Positions 19,695-31,129 of a stretch of DNA of 64,000 nucleotides are shown one piece after another; the first letter of the stretch is position 1, and each line of letters starts with the position of its first letter. Below the pieces are notes generated by a model, which made no database searches, was not told where the DNA came from, and saw nothing but the letters and a program-made list of their open reading frames with translations. The translations under genes were made by a program, and so were the position numbers. The stretch is from Sediminihabitans luteus. GTDB lineage: Bacteria > Actinomycetota > Actinomycetes > Actinomycetales > Cellulomonadaceae. Where the stretch lies: positions 628,337 through 692,336 of the forward strand of contig NZ_PGFE01000002.1 of NCBI RefSeq assembly GCF_002797595.1, read 5' to 3'.

Positions 19695-20633
19695 TCACTC
19701 CCTGCCCAGGTCGCGGGCGGTCACGATGACGCGGTGCCCGTGCTCGCGCAGGCGGGCCGCGAGCGCCTCGCTCATCGCGACCGAACGGTGCTTGCCCCCG
19801 GTGCAGCCGACCGCGACGGTCGCGTAGCGCTTCTCCTCGTCGACGTAGCCCGCGAGCACGGGCTCGAGCGCGGCCGCGTACAGGTCGACGAACTCGAGCG
19901 CTCCGGGCAGCCCGAGCACGTAGTCGCGCACGGGCGCGTCGCGGCCCGTGAGGTGGCGCAGCTCGCTGACCCAGTAGGGGTTGGCGAGGAACCGGACGTC
20001 GGCCACGTGGTCGGCGTCGAGCGGGATCCCGTACTTGAAGCCGAACGAGACGATGTTGACGCGCACCTCGGCCGGCGTGCCGTCCGAGACGTGGTCGCGC
20101 ACCTCGCGCGCGAGGTCGTGCACCGAGAGCTCCGAGGTGTCGATCACGGCGTCGGCGCGGGCCTTGAGGTGCGACAGCACACGGCGCTCCTGCGCGATCC
20201 CGTCGAGGATCCGGCCGTCGCCCTGGAGCGGGTGCGGGCGCCGGACCTGCTCGAAGCGGCGCACGAGCACGTCGTCCGCGGCGTCGAGGAAGATGATGCG
20301 GTAGTTGGCGCCGAGCTGGCCGAGGTGGTCGAGCACGTCGACCAGGTCGCGGAAGAAGTCGCCGCCGCGCACGTCGACGACCGCCGCGACGCGCTCCACG
20401 GTCGACGTCGACCGGGTCATCATGTCCACGAGCGGGACGATCATGCGGGGCGGCAGGTTGTCGACGACGTACCAGTCGAGGTCCTCGAGCACGGCGGCCG
20501 CGCGCGAGCGCCCCGCCCCGGACATGCCCGTGATGACGAGCACCTCGCGCACGGGCGCCTCGACGCGCACCGCGGCCGCGTCGGCCTCGGGAACCCCCGT
20601 GGGGACGGTCGTGGGGTCGGGCTCGGTGCTCAT
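19695..20633 (-). CDS. rapZ: RNase adapter RapZ / YvcJ-type nucleotide-binding protein
   Basis: 312-residue P-loop protein of the RapZ/YvcJ family. The N-terminal ITGMSGAGRSRAAAVLED loop has Arg where the classical Walker A Lys would be, a variation I recall in actinobacterial members. WYVVDNLPP and the C-terminal GCTGGKHRSV are diagnostic. In Escherichia coli RapZ directs RNase E to small RNAs. In Gram-positives it is a nucleotide-binding protein of less clear role. It sits four bases after uvrC and four bases before yvcK, so one operon is near certain. Confidence 0.93.
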   Translation of the reverse strand: MSTEPDPTTVPTGVPEADAAAVRVEAPVREVLVITGMSGAGRSRAAAVLEDLDWYVVDNLPPRMIVPLVDMMTRSTSTVERVAAVVDVRGGDFFRDLVDVLDHLGQLGANYRIIFLDAADDVLVRRFEQVRRPHPLQGDGRILDGIAQERRVLSHLKARADAVIDTSELSVHDLAREVRDHVSDGTPAEVRVNIVSFGFKYGIPLDADHVADVRFLANPYWVSELRHLTGRDAPVRDYVLGLPGALEFVDLYAAALEPVLAGYVDEEKRYATVAVGCTGGKHRSVAMSEALAARLREHGHRVIVTARDLGRE

Positions 20634-20637
20634 GGGT

Positions 20638-22701
20638 TCAGGATGCCAGGTCGTCGGGCGCGGACGCCGCCGCCGTGCCGGGCGCAGGACCGCCGGGCGC
20701 CGCAGCCGTGCCGGGCTCCGCAGCCGTGCCGGGCGCCGGCGCCAGGGCGTCGAGCACGGCCTGCGCGCTCTTGGGCCCCATGCCGGGCACCGCGGCGATC
20801 TCGGCGACGTCGGCCTGCCGCAGCTTCTTGACCGACCCGAACGCCTTGAGCAGCGCGGCCTGCCGCTTGGGCCCGAGGCCGGGGACGCCGTCGAGCGCGG
20901 AGACCGTCATCGCCCGGCCGCGCTTGGACCGGTGGTAGGTGATCGCGAAGCGGTGCGCCTCGTCGCGCAGGCGCTGCATGAGGTACAGCCCCTCGGACGA
21001 GCGGGGCAGGATCACCGGGTACGGGTCGTGGGGCAGCCAGACCTCCTCGAGCCGCTTGGCGAGGCCGCACAGCGCGACGTCGTCGATACCGAGCTCGTCG
21101 AGGGCCCGCCGGGCCGCAGCGACCTGCGGCGGCCCGCCGTCGACCACGACGAGGTGGGGCGGGTAGGCGAACCGCCGGCGGTCGGCGCTCACGTCCGCAC
21201 CGACCTCGCCCGAGCGGGGCGGCTCGTCGTCGTGGAAGTCCGACTCGACGTCTGGCGACTCGCTGCGCTCGGCGAGGTAGCGGCGGAACCTGCGCGTGAT
21301 GACCTCGTGCATGGCCTCGGTGTCGTCGCGCGCGCCGTCGCCCTCGGCGCCGCGGATCGCGAAGTGCCGGTACTCGTTCTTGCGCGCCGCGCCGTCCTCG
21401 AAGACGACCATCGAGGCGACCTGGTGCGTGCCCTGCGTCGTCGAGATGTCGTAGCACTCGATGCGCAGGGGTGCGGCGTCGAGCCCGAGCGCCTCCTGGA
21501 TCTCGCGCAGTGCCTGGCTCCGGGTCGTCAGGTCGCCCGCGCGTCGCGTGCGGTGCAGCGCGAGCGCGTGCTCGGCGTTCTTGCGCACCGTCTCGGCGAG
21601 CTCACGCTTGTCGCCGCGCTGCGGGACGCGCAGGTCGACGCGCGAGCCGCGCAGGCCGTGCAGCCAGGCGCCCACCTGCTCGACGTCGGTGGGCAGCACG
21701 GGCACGAGCACCTCGCGCGGCACGGCGTCGCGCGCCTCGGGGCCGCCCGCCTGCGCGGTCTCGTCGACCGCGCCGTAGACCTGCTGGAGCAGGTGCTCGA
21801 CGAGGTCGGCGTCGGTGAGGTCCTCGACCTTCTCCACGACCCACCCGCGCTGCCCGCGGATGCGCCCGCCGCGCACGTGGAAGACCTGCACCGCGGCCTC
21901 AAGTTCGTCGCCGACCATCGCGAACACGTCGGCGTCGGTGCCGTCGGTGAGCACGACGGCGTTCTTCTCGGTCGCGCGCAGCAGCGCCTGGATGTCGTCG
22001 CGCAGGCGTGCCGCCTGCTCGTACTCCATGGCCTGCGCCGCCTCGGCCATGCGGGCCTCGAGCCGGCGCACGAACCGCGCGGTGTCCCCCGCCATGAAGT
22101 CGCAGAAGTCCTCGACGAGCGCGCGGTGCTCGTCGGCGCTGACCCGTCCCACGCACGGCGCGGAGCACTTGTCGATGTACCCGAGCAGGCACGGTCGGCC
22201 GGACTGCTGCGCCCGGCGGAACACCCCCGTGGAGCACGTGCGCACCGGGAACACGCGCAGCAGCAGGTCGAGCGTCTCGCGGATCGCCCACGCGTGCCCG
22301 TACGGCCCGAAGTACCGGGTCCCGCGCCGCTTGGCGCCGCGCATGACCTGCGCGCGCGGGAACTCCTCGCCGAGCGTGACCGCGAGGTACGGGTACGACT
22401 TGTCGTCCCGGTACTTGACGTTGAACCGGGGGTCGAACTCCTTGATCCACGTGTATTCGAGCGCGAGCGCCTCGACCTCGGTCCCCACGACGGTCCACTC
22501 GACTGACGCGGCGGTCGTGACCATGGTCGCGGTCCGGTGGTGGAGGTTCGCGACGTCCTGGAAGTAGTTCGCGAGGCGTGCGCGCAGGTTCTTGGCCTTG
22601 CCGACGTAGATCACGCGCCCGTGCTCGTCGCGGAACCGGTAGACCCCGGGCGACGTGGGGATCTCGCCGGGGCGGGGACGGTAGGTCGCGGGGTCGGCCA
22701 T
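20638..22701 (-). CDS. uvrC: excinuclease ABC subunit C
   Basis: 687-residue UvrC, making both incisions in nucleotide excision repair. An N-terminal GIY-YIG nuclease ([20 protein letters not shown] and KAKNLRARL), the UVR motif that binds UvrB ([16 protein letters not shown], about residue 225), the RNase H-like nuclease ([15 protein letters not shown] and VVVDGGPPQ) and helix-hairpin-helix repeats near 600-660 are all visible. The last 40 residues are a low-complexity Pro-Gly-Thr-Ala repeat. The ATG follows a TAGGCT box by seven bases, so the operon mRNA probably starts at the start codon. Confidence 0.96.
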   Translation of the reverse strand: MADPATYRPRPGEIPTSPGVYRFRDEHGRVIYVGKAKNLRARLANYFQDVANLHHRTATMVTTAASVEWTVVGTEVEALALEYTWIKEFDPRFNVKYRDDKSYPYLAVTLGEEFPRAQVMRGAKRRGTRYFGPYGHAWAIRETLDLLLRVFPVRTCSTGVFRRAQQSGRPCLLGYIDKCSAPCVGRVSADEHRALVEDFCDFMAGDTARFVRRLEARMAEAAQAMEYEQAARLRDDIQALLRATEKNAVVLTDGTDADVFAMVGDELEAAVQVFHVRGGRIRGQRGWVVEKVEDLTDADLVEHLLQQVYGAVDETAQAGGPEARDAVPREVLVPVLPTDVEQVGAWLHGLRGSRVDLRVPQRGDKRELAETVRKNAEHALALHRTRRAGDLTTRSQALREIQEALGLDAAPLRIECYDISTTQGTHQVASMVVFEDGAARKNEYRHFAIRGAEGDGARDDTEAMHEVITRRFRRYLAERSESPDVESDFHDDEPPRSGEVGADVSADRRRFAYPPHLVVVDGGPPQVAAARRALDELGIDDVALCGLAKRLEEVWLPHDPYPVILPRSSEGLYLMQRLRDEAHRFAITYHRSKRGRAMTVSALDGVPGLGPKRQAALLKAFGSVKKLRQADVAEIAAVPGMGPKSAQAVLDALAPAPGTAAEPGTAAAPGGPAPGTAAASAPDDLAS

Positions 22702-22708
22702 GCGGACG

Positions 22709-22714
22709 AGCCTA
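22709..22714 (-). promoter_or_regulatory. -10 box of uvrC operon, leaderless type
   Basis: TAGGCT on the minus strand, seven bases before the uvrC ATG. No clear -35 and no LexA-type dyad nearby. Confidence 0.55.
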
Positions 22715-22770
22715 GTTCAGGCCACCCACGCGGCCCGGCCCACCCCCGCGCCGGGACGCAGGATCCGGTC

Positions 22771-22776
22771 TAGCGT
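22771..22776 (+). promoter_or_regulatory. -10 box of the OsmC-like gene, leaderless type
   Basis: TAGCGT exactly seven bases before ATG 22784, with no ribosome binding site. Decides the ATG over the GTG at 22775, which lies inside the box. Confidence 0.55.
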
Positions 22777-22783
22777 GACGCGC

Positions 22784-23281
22784 ATGAGCGGAGCAACGCA
22801 CACCTACGTCGGCACGGTCCGCTGGACGGGCGCGCACGACGCCGGCACTGCCTCCTACACGGCGTACTCGCGCGACCACGAGGTCGTGTTCGACGGCCGT
22901 CCCGTGATCCTCGGGTCGTCCGACCCGTCGTTCCGCGGCGACCCGGCACGGCACAGCCCCGAGGAGCTGTTCCTCGCGAGCCTCGCGCAGTGCCACATGC
23001 TGTGGTTCCTGCACCTGGCCTCGGCGGCGGGCGTCGTGGTCGTGGCGTACGACGACGACCCGACCGGCACGATGCGCGTCGAGTCCGCGGGGGCGGGGCA
23101 GTTCACCGACGTCACGCTGCGCCCCCGCGTCGTCGTCGCGTCCGCCTCGCAGGGCGCGGTGGCGGACGACGCGACGCTGGCCTCGCTGCACGGCGCAGCG
23201 CACGACCATTGCTTCATCGCGCGTTCGGTGAACTTCCCGGTCGTGCACGAGCCGGCACCCGTGCGCGTGCGCGACGCCTGA
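22784..23281 (+). CDS. OsmC family peroxiredoxin-like protein
   Basis: 165-residue OsmC/Ohr-fold protein, a thiol-dependent peroxidase family acting on organic hydroperoxides. Both conserved redox cysteines are visible: SLAQCHMLWFLH near residue 71 and HDHCFIARSVNFPV near 147. The HSPEELFLAS segment, typical of the OsmC branch, precedes the first. It is divergent from uvrC with no operon partner. Calling it OsmC, not Ohr, is based on sequence feel only. Confidence 0.88.
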   Translation: MSGATHTYVGTVRWTGAHDAGTASYTAYSRDHEVVFDGRPVILGSSDPSFRGDPARHSPEELFLASLAQCHMLWFLHLASAAGVVVVAYDDDPTGTMRVESAGAGQFTDVTLRPRVVVASASQGAVADDATLASLHGAAHDHCFIARSVNFPVVHEPAPVRVRDA

Positions 23282-23334
23282 GCCTCGGGCCCCTGCCGCC
23301 GGCACGCCTGAGCCTCGGGTCCCTGCCGCGAGCA
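23275..23334. repeat. 30-base tandem duplication across the OsmC-gene stop
   Basis: Units 23275-23304 and 23305-23334 match at 27 of 30 positions. The first contains the stop codon of the OsmC-like gene. It looks like a simple local duplication. Confidence 0.7.
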
Positions 23335-23370
23335 CGCGACGCCCGCCCGGGCACCGGCCGAGCGGGCGCG

Positions 23371-26232
<2,862 letters not shown>

Positions 26233-26238
26233 CGAAGC

Positions 26239-26244
26239 ATCGTA
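26239..26244 (-). promoter_or_regulatory. -10 box of uvrA, leaderless type
   Basis: TACGAT on the minus strand, six bases before GTG 26232. A -35 at normal distance would fall in the LexA-like dyad. Confidence 0.55.
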
Positions 26245-26261
26245 CGTCGCGCCACCGACGT

Positions 26262-26277
26262 TCGTACGGATGTTCGA
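26262..26277. promoter_or_regulatory. probable LexA (SOS) box upstream of uvrA
   Basis: Reads TCGTAC-GGAT-GTTCGA. The mycobacterial/actinobacterial consensus is TCGAAC-N4-GTTCGA, so 11 of 12 half-site bases match. It covers the expected -35 of the uvrA promoter, a position that fits repression. The divergent GH15 gene begins 63 bases to the other side. Confidence 0.65.
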
Positions 26278-26339
26278 CGAGGGCGAACGACGCGACGTCC
26301 GCCCTGCGACGGCGGGCGGCGTCCGCGAGACTGGCCCGG

Positions 26340-28163
26340 ATGACCCGCTCCCCGCACCGCCCCGTCCCCATCGCCGACCACGCCGTCCTGGGGGACGGCG
26401 AGACGGCCGCCCTCGTGAGCCTGCACGGCTCGGTCGACTGGCTCTGCCTGCCGCGCTTCGACTCCCCCGCGTGCTTCGCCGCGCTGCTCGGCGACGAGCG
26501 CAACGGCCGCTGGCTGCTCACCGTCCCGGACGCGACGTCCGTGACGCGCCGCTACCTGGGTGACACGTTCACCCTCGAGACGACGTACGTCTCGCCGTCC
26601 GGCCGTGCGCGCGTGACCGACCTCATGCCGGTGTCGGACGGCGCGTCCGACCTGGTCCGACGCGTCGAGGTCGACGAGGGCTCGGTCACGCTCGAGCACG
26701 AGTGGATCGTGCGGTTCGGGTACGGCAAGGTCCAGCCGTGGGTCGTGCGCGTACCGGACGACGGGCCCGACGCCCGCCCCGCGATCCGCGCGATCGCCGG
26801 CGCCGAGGCCCTCCTGCTGCGCGGCGACCGGCTGCCGCCCGCGGACGACCACCGCCACCGCGAGACGTTCGACCTCGCGGCGGGCGAGGTGCTCGAGCTC
26901 GCGGTGACGTGGACCCCGTCGTGGGCGCCCGTGCCCCGACGGCTCGACGTCGACGAGCGGATCGCCGCGGCGCGCGAGCACTGGGAGTCGTGGATCGACA
27001 CCTGCGACTACGAGGGCCCGTACCGCGAGGCGCTCGTGCGGTCGCTGCTGACGCTGCGGCTGCTCACGAGCACGACCACGGGCGGCATCGTCGCGGCGGC
27101 CACCACGTCGCTGCCCGAGGACCCGGGCGGCGAGCGCAACTGGGACTACCGCTACTGCTGGCTGCGCGACGCGGCCCTCACGCTCGAGGCGCTCGTGGAG
27201 TCCGGCTACCACGAGGAGATCTCGGCGTGGCGCGAGTGGCTCCTGCGGGCCGTCGCCGGCGACCCGGGCGACGTGCAGATCATGTACGGCGTCGACGGCT
27301 CGCGCGAGCTGCCCGAGCGCGAGCTCGACCACCTGCCCGGGTACGCCGGGTCCCGGCCCGTGCGGGTCGGCAACGCCGCGGTCGACCAGATGCAGAACGA
27401 CGTCCTGGGCGAGGTCATGTGCGCGCTCGACATGGCCCGCGACGCGGGCCTCGCCGAGTCCGACGCGAGCTGGTCGCTGCAGAAGCACCTCGTGGCCGAG
27501 CAGCTCGAGCGCTGGCGCCGTCCCGACCGGGGGCTGTGGGAGATCCGCGGGCCCGAGCAGCACTTCGTGCACTCGAAGATCATGACGTGGGCCGCGGTCG
27601 ACCGGGCCGTGCGCGCGGTCGAGGTGCACGGACTCGACGGACCCGTCGACCGGTGGCGTGCCGCGCGCGACGAGATCCACGCGGACGTCCTCGCGCACGG
27701 CTACGACGACGAGCTCGGGTCGTTCGTGCAGCACTACGGCGCCCACCACACCGACGCCGCACTCCTGCAGATGCTCCAGGTCGGGTTCCTGCCCGCCGAC
27801 GACCCACGCGTGGTCGGCACGGTCCACCGCATCCGGGACGAGCTCGAGGGCGACGACGGCCTGGTGCGCCGGTACCGGACCGAGACGGGCGTCGACGGGC
27901 TCTCGGGCAGCGAGCACCCGTTCCTCGTGTGCTCGTTCTGGCTCGCCGACGCGCTCGCCCGGATCGGGGACCTCGACGAGTCGCGCCGCCTGCTCGACCG
28001 GCTCATGGGCGTCTCGAACGACCTCGGTCTGCTCGCCGAGGAGTACGACGGCGAGACCGACAGCCTGCTCGGCAACTTCCCGCAGGCCTTCTCGCACCTG
28101 GGCCTCGTGCGCGCGGTGCACAGCCTCGCACGCGCCGAGGCGGCCGCCGGGCGACCGTCATGA
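26340..28163 (+). CDS. glycoside hydrolase family 15 protein (glucoamylase or trehalase type)
   Basis: 607-residue GH15 enzyme with the trehalase-like N-terminal domain ([20 protein letters not shown] and [11 protein letters not shown]) and a C-terminal (alpha/alpha)6 barrel. Barrel segments seen: [51 protein letters not shown] (first catalytic Glu) and [17 protein letters not shown] (second catalytic Glu region). Mycobacterial homologues include a trehalase, so alpha,alpha-trehalose is as likely a substrate as starch oligosaccharides. No signal peptide, hence cytoplasmic. Its stop overlaps the next gene (ATGA). A GAGACT box seven bases before the ATG hints at a leaderless start. Confidence 0.92.
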   Translation: MTRSPHRPVPIADHAVLGDGETAALVSLHGSVDWLCLPRFDSPACFAALLGDERNGRWLLTVPDATSVTRRYLGDTFTLETTYVSPSGRARVTDLMPVSDGASDLVRRVEVDEGSVTLEHEWIVRFGYGKVQPWVVRVPDDGPDARPAIRAIAGAEALLLRGDRLPPADDHRHRETFDLAAGEVLELAVTWTPSWAPVPRRLDVDERIAAAREHWESWIDTCDYEGPYREALVRSLLTLRLLTSTTTGGIVAAATTSLPEDPGGERNWDYRYCWLRDAALTLEALVESGYHEEISAWREWLLRAVAGDPGDVQIMYGVDGSRELPERELDHLPGYAGSRPVRVGNAAVDQMQNDVLGEVMCALDMARDAGLAESDASWSLQKHLVAEQLERWRRPDRGLWEIRGPEQHFVHSKIMTWAAVDRAVRAVEVHGLDGPVDRWRAARDEIHADVLAHGYDDELGSFVQHYGAHHTDAALLQMLQVGFLPADDPRVVGTVHRIRDELEGDDGLVRRYRTETGVDGLSGSEHPFLVCSFWLADALARIGDLDESRRLLDRLMGVSNDLGLLAEEYDGETDSLLGNFPQAFSHLGLVRAVHSLARAEAAAGRPS

Positions 28164-28867
28164 CCGGCCCCGGACCGACCCCGGCCGCCCGGCCCGGCGG
28201 GCCCGCCGTCGTCCGCGTCCTGGACGAGCTCGTGGTGAGCTCGCTGTGCGTGGGACCGATGGAGAACACCGCCTACCTCCTGACGTGCCGCGCGAGCGGC
28301 ACCCAGCTGCTCGTCGACGCGGCCGACGAGGCCGACCGCCTGCTCGCGCTCGTGCGGGCGTCGGGCGACGGGCTCGCGACCGTCGTCACGACCCACCGGC
28401 ACCGCGACCACGTCGGCGCGCTCGCCGCCGTGACCGCCGCGACGGGTGCGGACCTCCTGGTCGGGTCGGACGACGCGGACGCCGTCGTCGCCTCGACCGG
28501 CGTCACGCCGCGCCGACGCCTCGTCCACGGCGACGCCGTCATCTGCGGGCATGTCACGCTCGACGTCGTCGCACTGCGCGGACACACCCCCGGCTCGGTC
28601 GCGCTCGCCTACCGCGAGCCCGGCGACGCGCGGGAGCCCGACGCGGTCGCCGGACGCGCGCACCTGTTCACGGGCGACTCGCTCTTCCCGGGCGGCCCCG
28701 GACGCACGACGTCGCGCGCGGACTTCACGCAGCTCATGGACGACCTCGAGGAGCGGGTGTTCGCCCGGTTCGACGACCGCACGCTCGTGCACCCCGGGCA
28801 CGGGGCCGGAACCGTCCTCGGGGCCGAGCGGCCACGGCTCGGCGAGTGGCGCGCACGCGGGTGGTGA
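28160..28867 (+). CDS. metallo-beta-lactamase fold hydrolase, glyoxalase II-like
   Basis: 235-residue MBL-fold protein. The metal motif is TTHRHRDHVG (HxHxDH), with further ligands in LRGHTPGS, FTGDSLFPGGPGR and VHPGHGAGT. This set resembles glyoxalase II and related thioester hydrolases. About 25 residues precede the fold. Start ATG 28160 overlaps the GH15 stop, so the two are translated together, but I know of no pathway joining them. True substrate unknown. Confidence 0.88.
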   Translation: MTGPGPTPAARPGGPAVVRVLDELVVSSLCVGPMENTAYLLTCRASGTQLLVDAADEADRLLALVRASGDGLATVVTTHRHRDHVGALAAVTAATGADLLVGSDDADAVVASTGVTPRRRLVHGDAVICGHVTLDVVALRGHTPGSVALAYREPGDAREPDAVAGRAHLFTGDSLFPGGPGRTTSRADFTQLMDDLEERVFARFDDRTLVHPGHGAGTVLGAERPRLGEWRARGW

Positions 28868-28954
28868 CCGCGAGGCCGATGAACCCGAGGCCGACGACCG
28901 CCCCACCGCTGAGGGCGATCGCGGCCGGCCGGTCGCCGGCGCCGACGAACCTGC

Positions 28955-28960
28955 CAGAAT
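28955..28960 (+). promoter_or_regulatory. candidate -10 box of the YciI-like gene
   Basis: CAGAAT, seven bases before the ATG, in leaderless geometry. First base departs from TANNNT. Confidence 0.4.
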
Positions 28961-28967
28961 CGACCTC

Positions 28968-29267
28968 ATGCCGATCCATGCCGTGACCTACACGTACACC
29001 GACGACGACGCGCGGCGCGACGCCGTGCGCCCCGAGCACCGCGAGTTCCTGGGAGCCCTCGCCGCGCGCGGCGTGGTCGTCGCCTCGGGCCCCCTCGCCG
29101 CGCAGGGCGACACGCCTGCGGGCGCGCTGCTGCTGCTCGACGCGGTCCTCGCCCCGGACGCCCTCGAGGCGCTCGACGCGGACCCGTTCCACCGCGAGGG
29201 GCTCGTCGCCGCGCGCGAGGTGCGGTCCTGGTCGCCCGTGATCGGGGCTCTGCGCGAGCACGCCTGA
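28968..29267 (+). CDS. YciI-like protein
   Basis: 99-residue ferredoxin-like alpha/beta protein of the YciI family (dimeric, often small enzymes or domains with a His-Asp pair). Seen: PIHAVTYTYTDD strand, RPEHREFLGALAARGVVVASGPL and the ADPFHREGLVAAREVRSW end, in which the Asp-Pro-Phe segment is typical. It has its own promoter-like box and sits 100 bases after the MBL gene. Molecular role unknown. Confidence 0.85.
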   Translation: MPIHAVTYTYTDDDARRDAVRPEHREFLGALAARGVVVASGPLAAQGDTPAGALLLLDAVLAPDALEALDADPFHREGLVAAREVRSWSPVIGALREHA

Positions 29268-29272
29268 CGCCG

Positions 29273-29316
29273 GCACGACGAAGCCCCCGACCGGGAGGTC
29301 GGGGGCTTCGTCGTGC
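29273..29316. terminator. bidirectional terminator between YciI-like gene and terC
   Basis: Arms 29273-29292 and 29297-29316 pair perfectly over 20 bp with a GGGA loop, between convergent genes. No U-tract. Confidence 0.85.
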
Positions 29317-29333
29317 GTCGGACGGGCGCGGCG

Positions 29334-30362
29334 TCAGGCCTTGGGGCCCTCGACGTCGGCCGGCTCCTGGGCCTCGGCGACGACGGCCTTGCGGCGGTCG
29401 CTGCGGTCCTTGGCGAGGCTCGCGACCGTGGTGATCACGAGCACGATGCCGATGAACGACAGGGACACGCCGGTCGAGATCTCCGGGATCGCGGTGATGT
29501 GCTCGCCGCCGTTGATGAACGGCAGCTCGTTGGTGTGCAGCGCGTGGATCACGAGCTTGATGCCGATGAAGCCGAGGATCGCGGCGAGCCCGTACGCGAG
29601 GTACACGAGGCGGTCGAGCAGGCCGTCGATCAGGAAGAACAGCTGGCGCAGGCCGAGCAGCGAGAACGCGTTCGCGGCGAAGACGAGGTAGGTCTCCTGC
29701 GTGAGGCCGAAGATCGCGGGGATCGAGTCGACGGCGAACAGCAGGTCGGCCGAGCCGATCGCGATCATCACGATGAGCATCGGGGTGATGTAGCGCTTGC
29801 CGTCGATCTTCGTCGTTAGCTTGTCGTCGACGTAGTCGTCGGTCGTGCGGAAGAACCGGCGCACGAGACGGAGCACGCCGTTCTCGTGGAACTCGGTCTC
29901 CTCCTCGCCGCCGCCCTTGGCCTGCGCGATCGCGGTGTAGATGAGGAACGCGCCGAAGAGGTAGAAGACCCAGCTGAAGTTCGCGACGAGCGCGGCACCG
30001 GCGAGGATGAAGATCGTGCGCAGGACCAGCGCGATCGTGATGCCGATCAGCAGGACCTTCTGCTGGTACAGGCGCGGCACGCGGAACGACGCCATGATCA
30101 GCACGAACACGAACAGGTTGTCGACCGAGAGACTCTTCTCGGTCACGTACCCGGCGAAGTACTCACCGCCGTACGTCGAACCCCAGACGCCCCAGACGAT
30201 GAGCCCGAAGACGACCGCGACGGCGATGTAGCCGAGCGACCACCAGGCGGCTTCCTTGAGCGACGGGGCGTGCGGGGTGCGCACGTGGCCGACGTAGTCG
30301 ACGGCGAGCATGGCCAGGATCAGGCCGACGGTCAGGGCCCATGCCCAGAACGGGACGTCCAC
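29334..30362 (-). CDS. TerC family integral membrane protein, probable metal exporter
   Basis: 342-residue TerC/Alx-family protein with seven to nine hydrophobic segments. The diagnostic TEKSLSVDNLFVFVLI, with acidic residues in the membrane, lies near residue 70, and later IGSADLLFAVDSIPAIFGLT carries a second acidic pair. The C-terminus is charged. Alx and TerC-type proteins (for example Bacillus MeeF/MeeY and E. coli Alx) are linked to manganese export or metalation of secreted proteins. GTG 30362 follows GAGGAG. The leader carries a yybP-ykoY manganese riboswitch, which makes a manganese role the leading idea here. Confidence 0.9.
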   Translation of the reverse strand: MDVPFWAWALTVGLILAMLAVDYVGHVRTPHAPSLKEAAWWSLGYIAVAVVFGLIVWGVWGSTYGGEYFAGYVTEKSLSVDNLFVFVLIMASFRVPRLYQQKVLLIGITIALVLRTIFILAGAALVANFSWVFYLFGAFLIYTAIAQAKGGGEEETEFHENGVLRLVRRFFRTTDDYVDDKLTTKIDGKRYITPMLIVMIAIGSADLLFAVDSIPAIFGLTQETYLVFAANAFSLLGLRQLFFLIDGLLDRLVYLAYGLAAILGFIGIKLVIHALHTNELPFINGGEHITAIPEISTGVSLSFIGIVLVITTVASLAKDRSDRRKAVVAEAQEPADVEGPKA

Positions 30363-30390
30363 GAAGTTCTCCTCGGGGTAGCGCGAGACA

Positions 30391-30517
30391 CCAGAGGTCT
30401 CTTCCGCTCACACGTCCATCGTCGAGGACGACGGGCTGGCGGGCGAACCGGGGCACCGGGCCGGTTACGGAACCGACCGTACTGACGACACCACCGCGTG
30501 GGAATACTCCCCTCAGG
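30391..30517 (-). ncRNA. yybP-ykoY manganese riboswitch in the terC leader
   Basis: Reading the minus strand, CCTGAGG (30517-30511) can pair with CCTCTGG (30397-30391) to close a P1 stem with one T-T mismatch. Right after the 5' arm is the class motif GGGGAGTA (30512-30505), then GTCGTCAGTACGG (30489-30477), a GC-rich arm, and GAAGAGACCTC before P1 closes. These are the conserved loop elements of the yybP-ykoY family as I recall them. Only 28 bases separate it from the terC GTG, and the ribosome binding site GAGGAG lies there, so control of translation is likely. Confidence 0.75.
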
Positions 30518-30652
30518 AACCCCCACTGTAGGGGGCGAACCTGCACCGTGTCACGTGTATCAGTACATCCGTACAACTCTTGCTCGAGGCACTCGACCCG
30601 CGCCCGCCCGGCGCGGGCCCGACCGTCGTGAGTCTCTCCCGGCGGGGTGCCG

Positions 30653-31075
30653 CTACTGCACGCAGAACTCGTTGCCCTCCGGGTCCTGCATCACGATCCA
30701 GAACTCGTCTCGCTCGCTCGTCTCCTGGACGACGCGCGCCCCGTGGCCCTCGAGCTCGGCGGCGAGCGCGCGCGCACGCTCGGGCCGCCCGTCCTTCGAA
30801 CCACCCACGGAGACGTCGAGGTGGACGCGGTTCTTGGCGACCTTGGGCTCGGGCACCTTCTGCAGGAAGATCCGGGGCGCCACGCCGTCGGGGTCGGTGA
30901 TCGCGAACGCGTCGCCGCGACCCTCGGGCGGGACGCCCCACGCCTCGAGCGCGTCGTCCCACGTCGCGAAGCCCTCGGGCGGCGGCTCGACCTGGTAGCC
31001 GAGCGCGTGGCACCAGAACCGTCCCAGCGCCTCGGGGTCCTTCGCGTCGAACGTGACCTGCATCGTGCGTGCCAT
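30653..31075 (-). CDS. VOC/glyoxalase-like domain protein
   Basis: 140-residue vicinal-oxygen-chelate fold protein of the Glyoxalase_6 type. Seen: MQVTFDAKDPEALGRFWCHALGY, then PRIFLQKVPEPKVAKNRVHLDV and the C-terminal VMQDPEGNEFCVQ that closes the second beta-alpha-beta unit. Such proteins are numerous in actinobacteria and usually of unknown substrate. ATG 31075 follows GGGGAG. It lies between uvrB and the terC riboswitch on the same strand, and may be cotranscribed with uvrB (54-base gap). Confidence 0.87.
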   Translation of the reverse strand: MARTMQVTFDAKDPEALGRFWCHALGYQVEPPPEGFATWDDALEAWGVPPEGRGDAFAITDPDGVAPRIFLQKVPEPKVAKNRVHLDVSVGGSKDGRPERARALAAELEGHGARVVQETSERDEFWIVMQDPEGNEFCVQ

Positions 31076-31129
31076 GACCGTGCTCCCCGCCTGCTGCGCG
31101 GCCGGAGGTCCGGGCGGCCGCCGTCCCGG

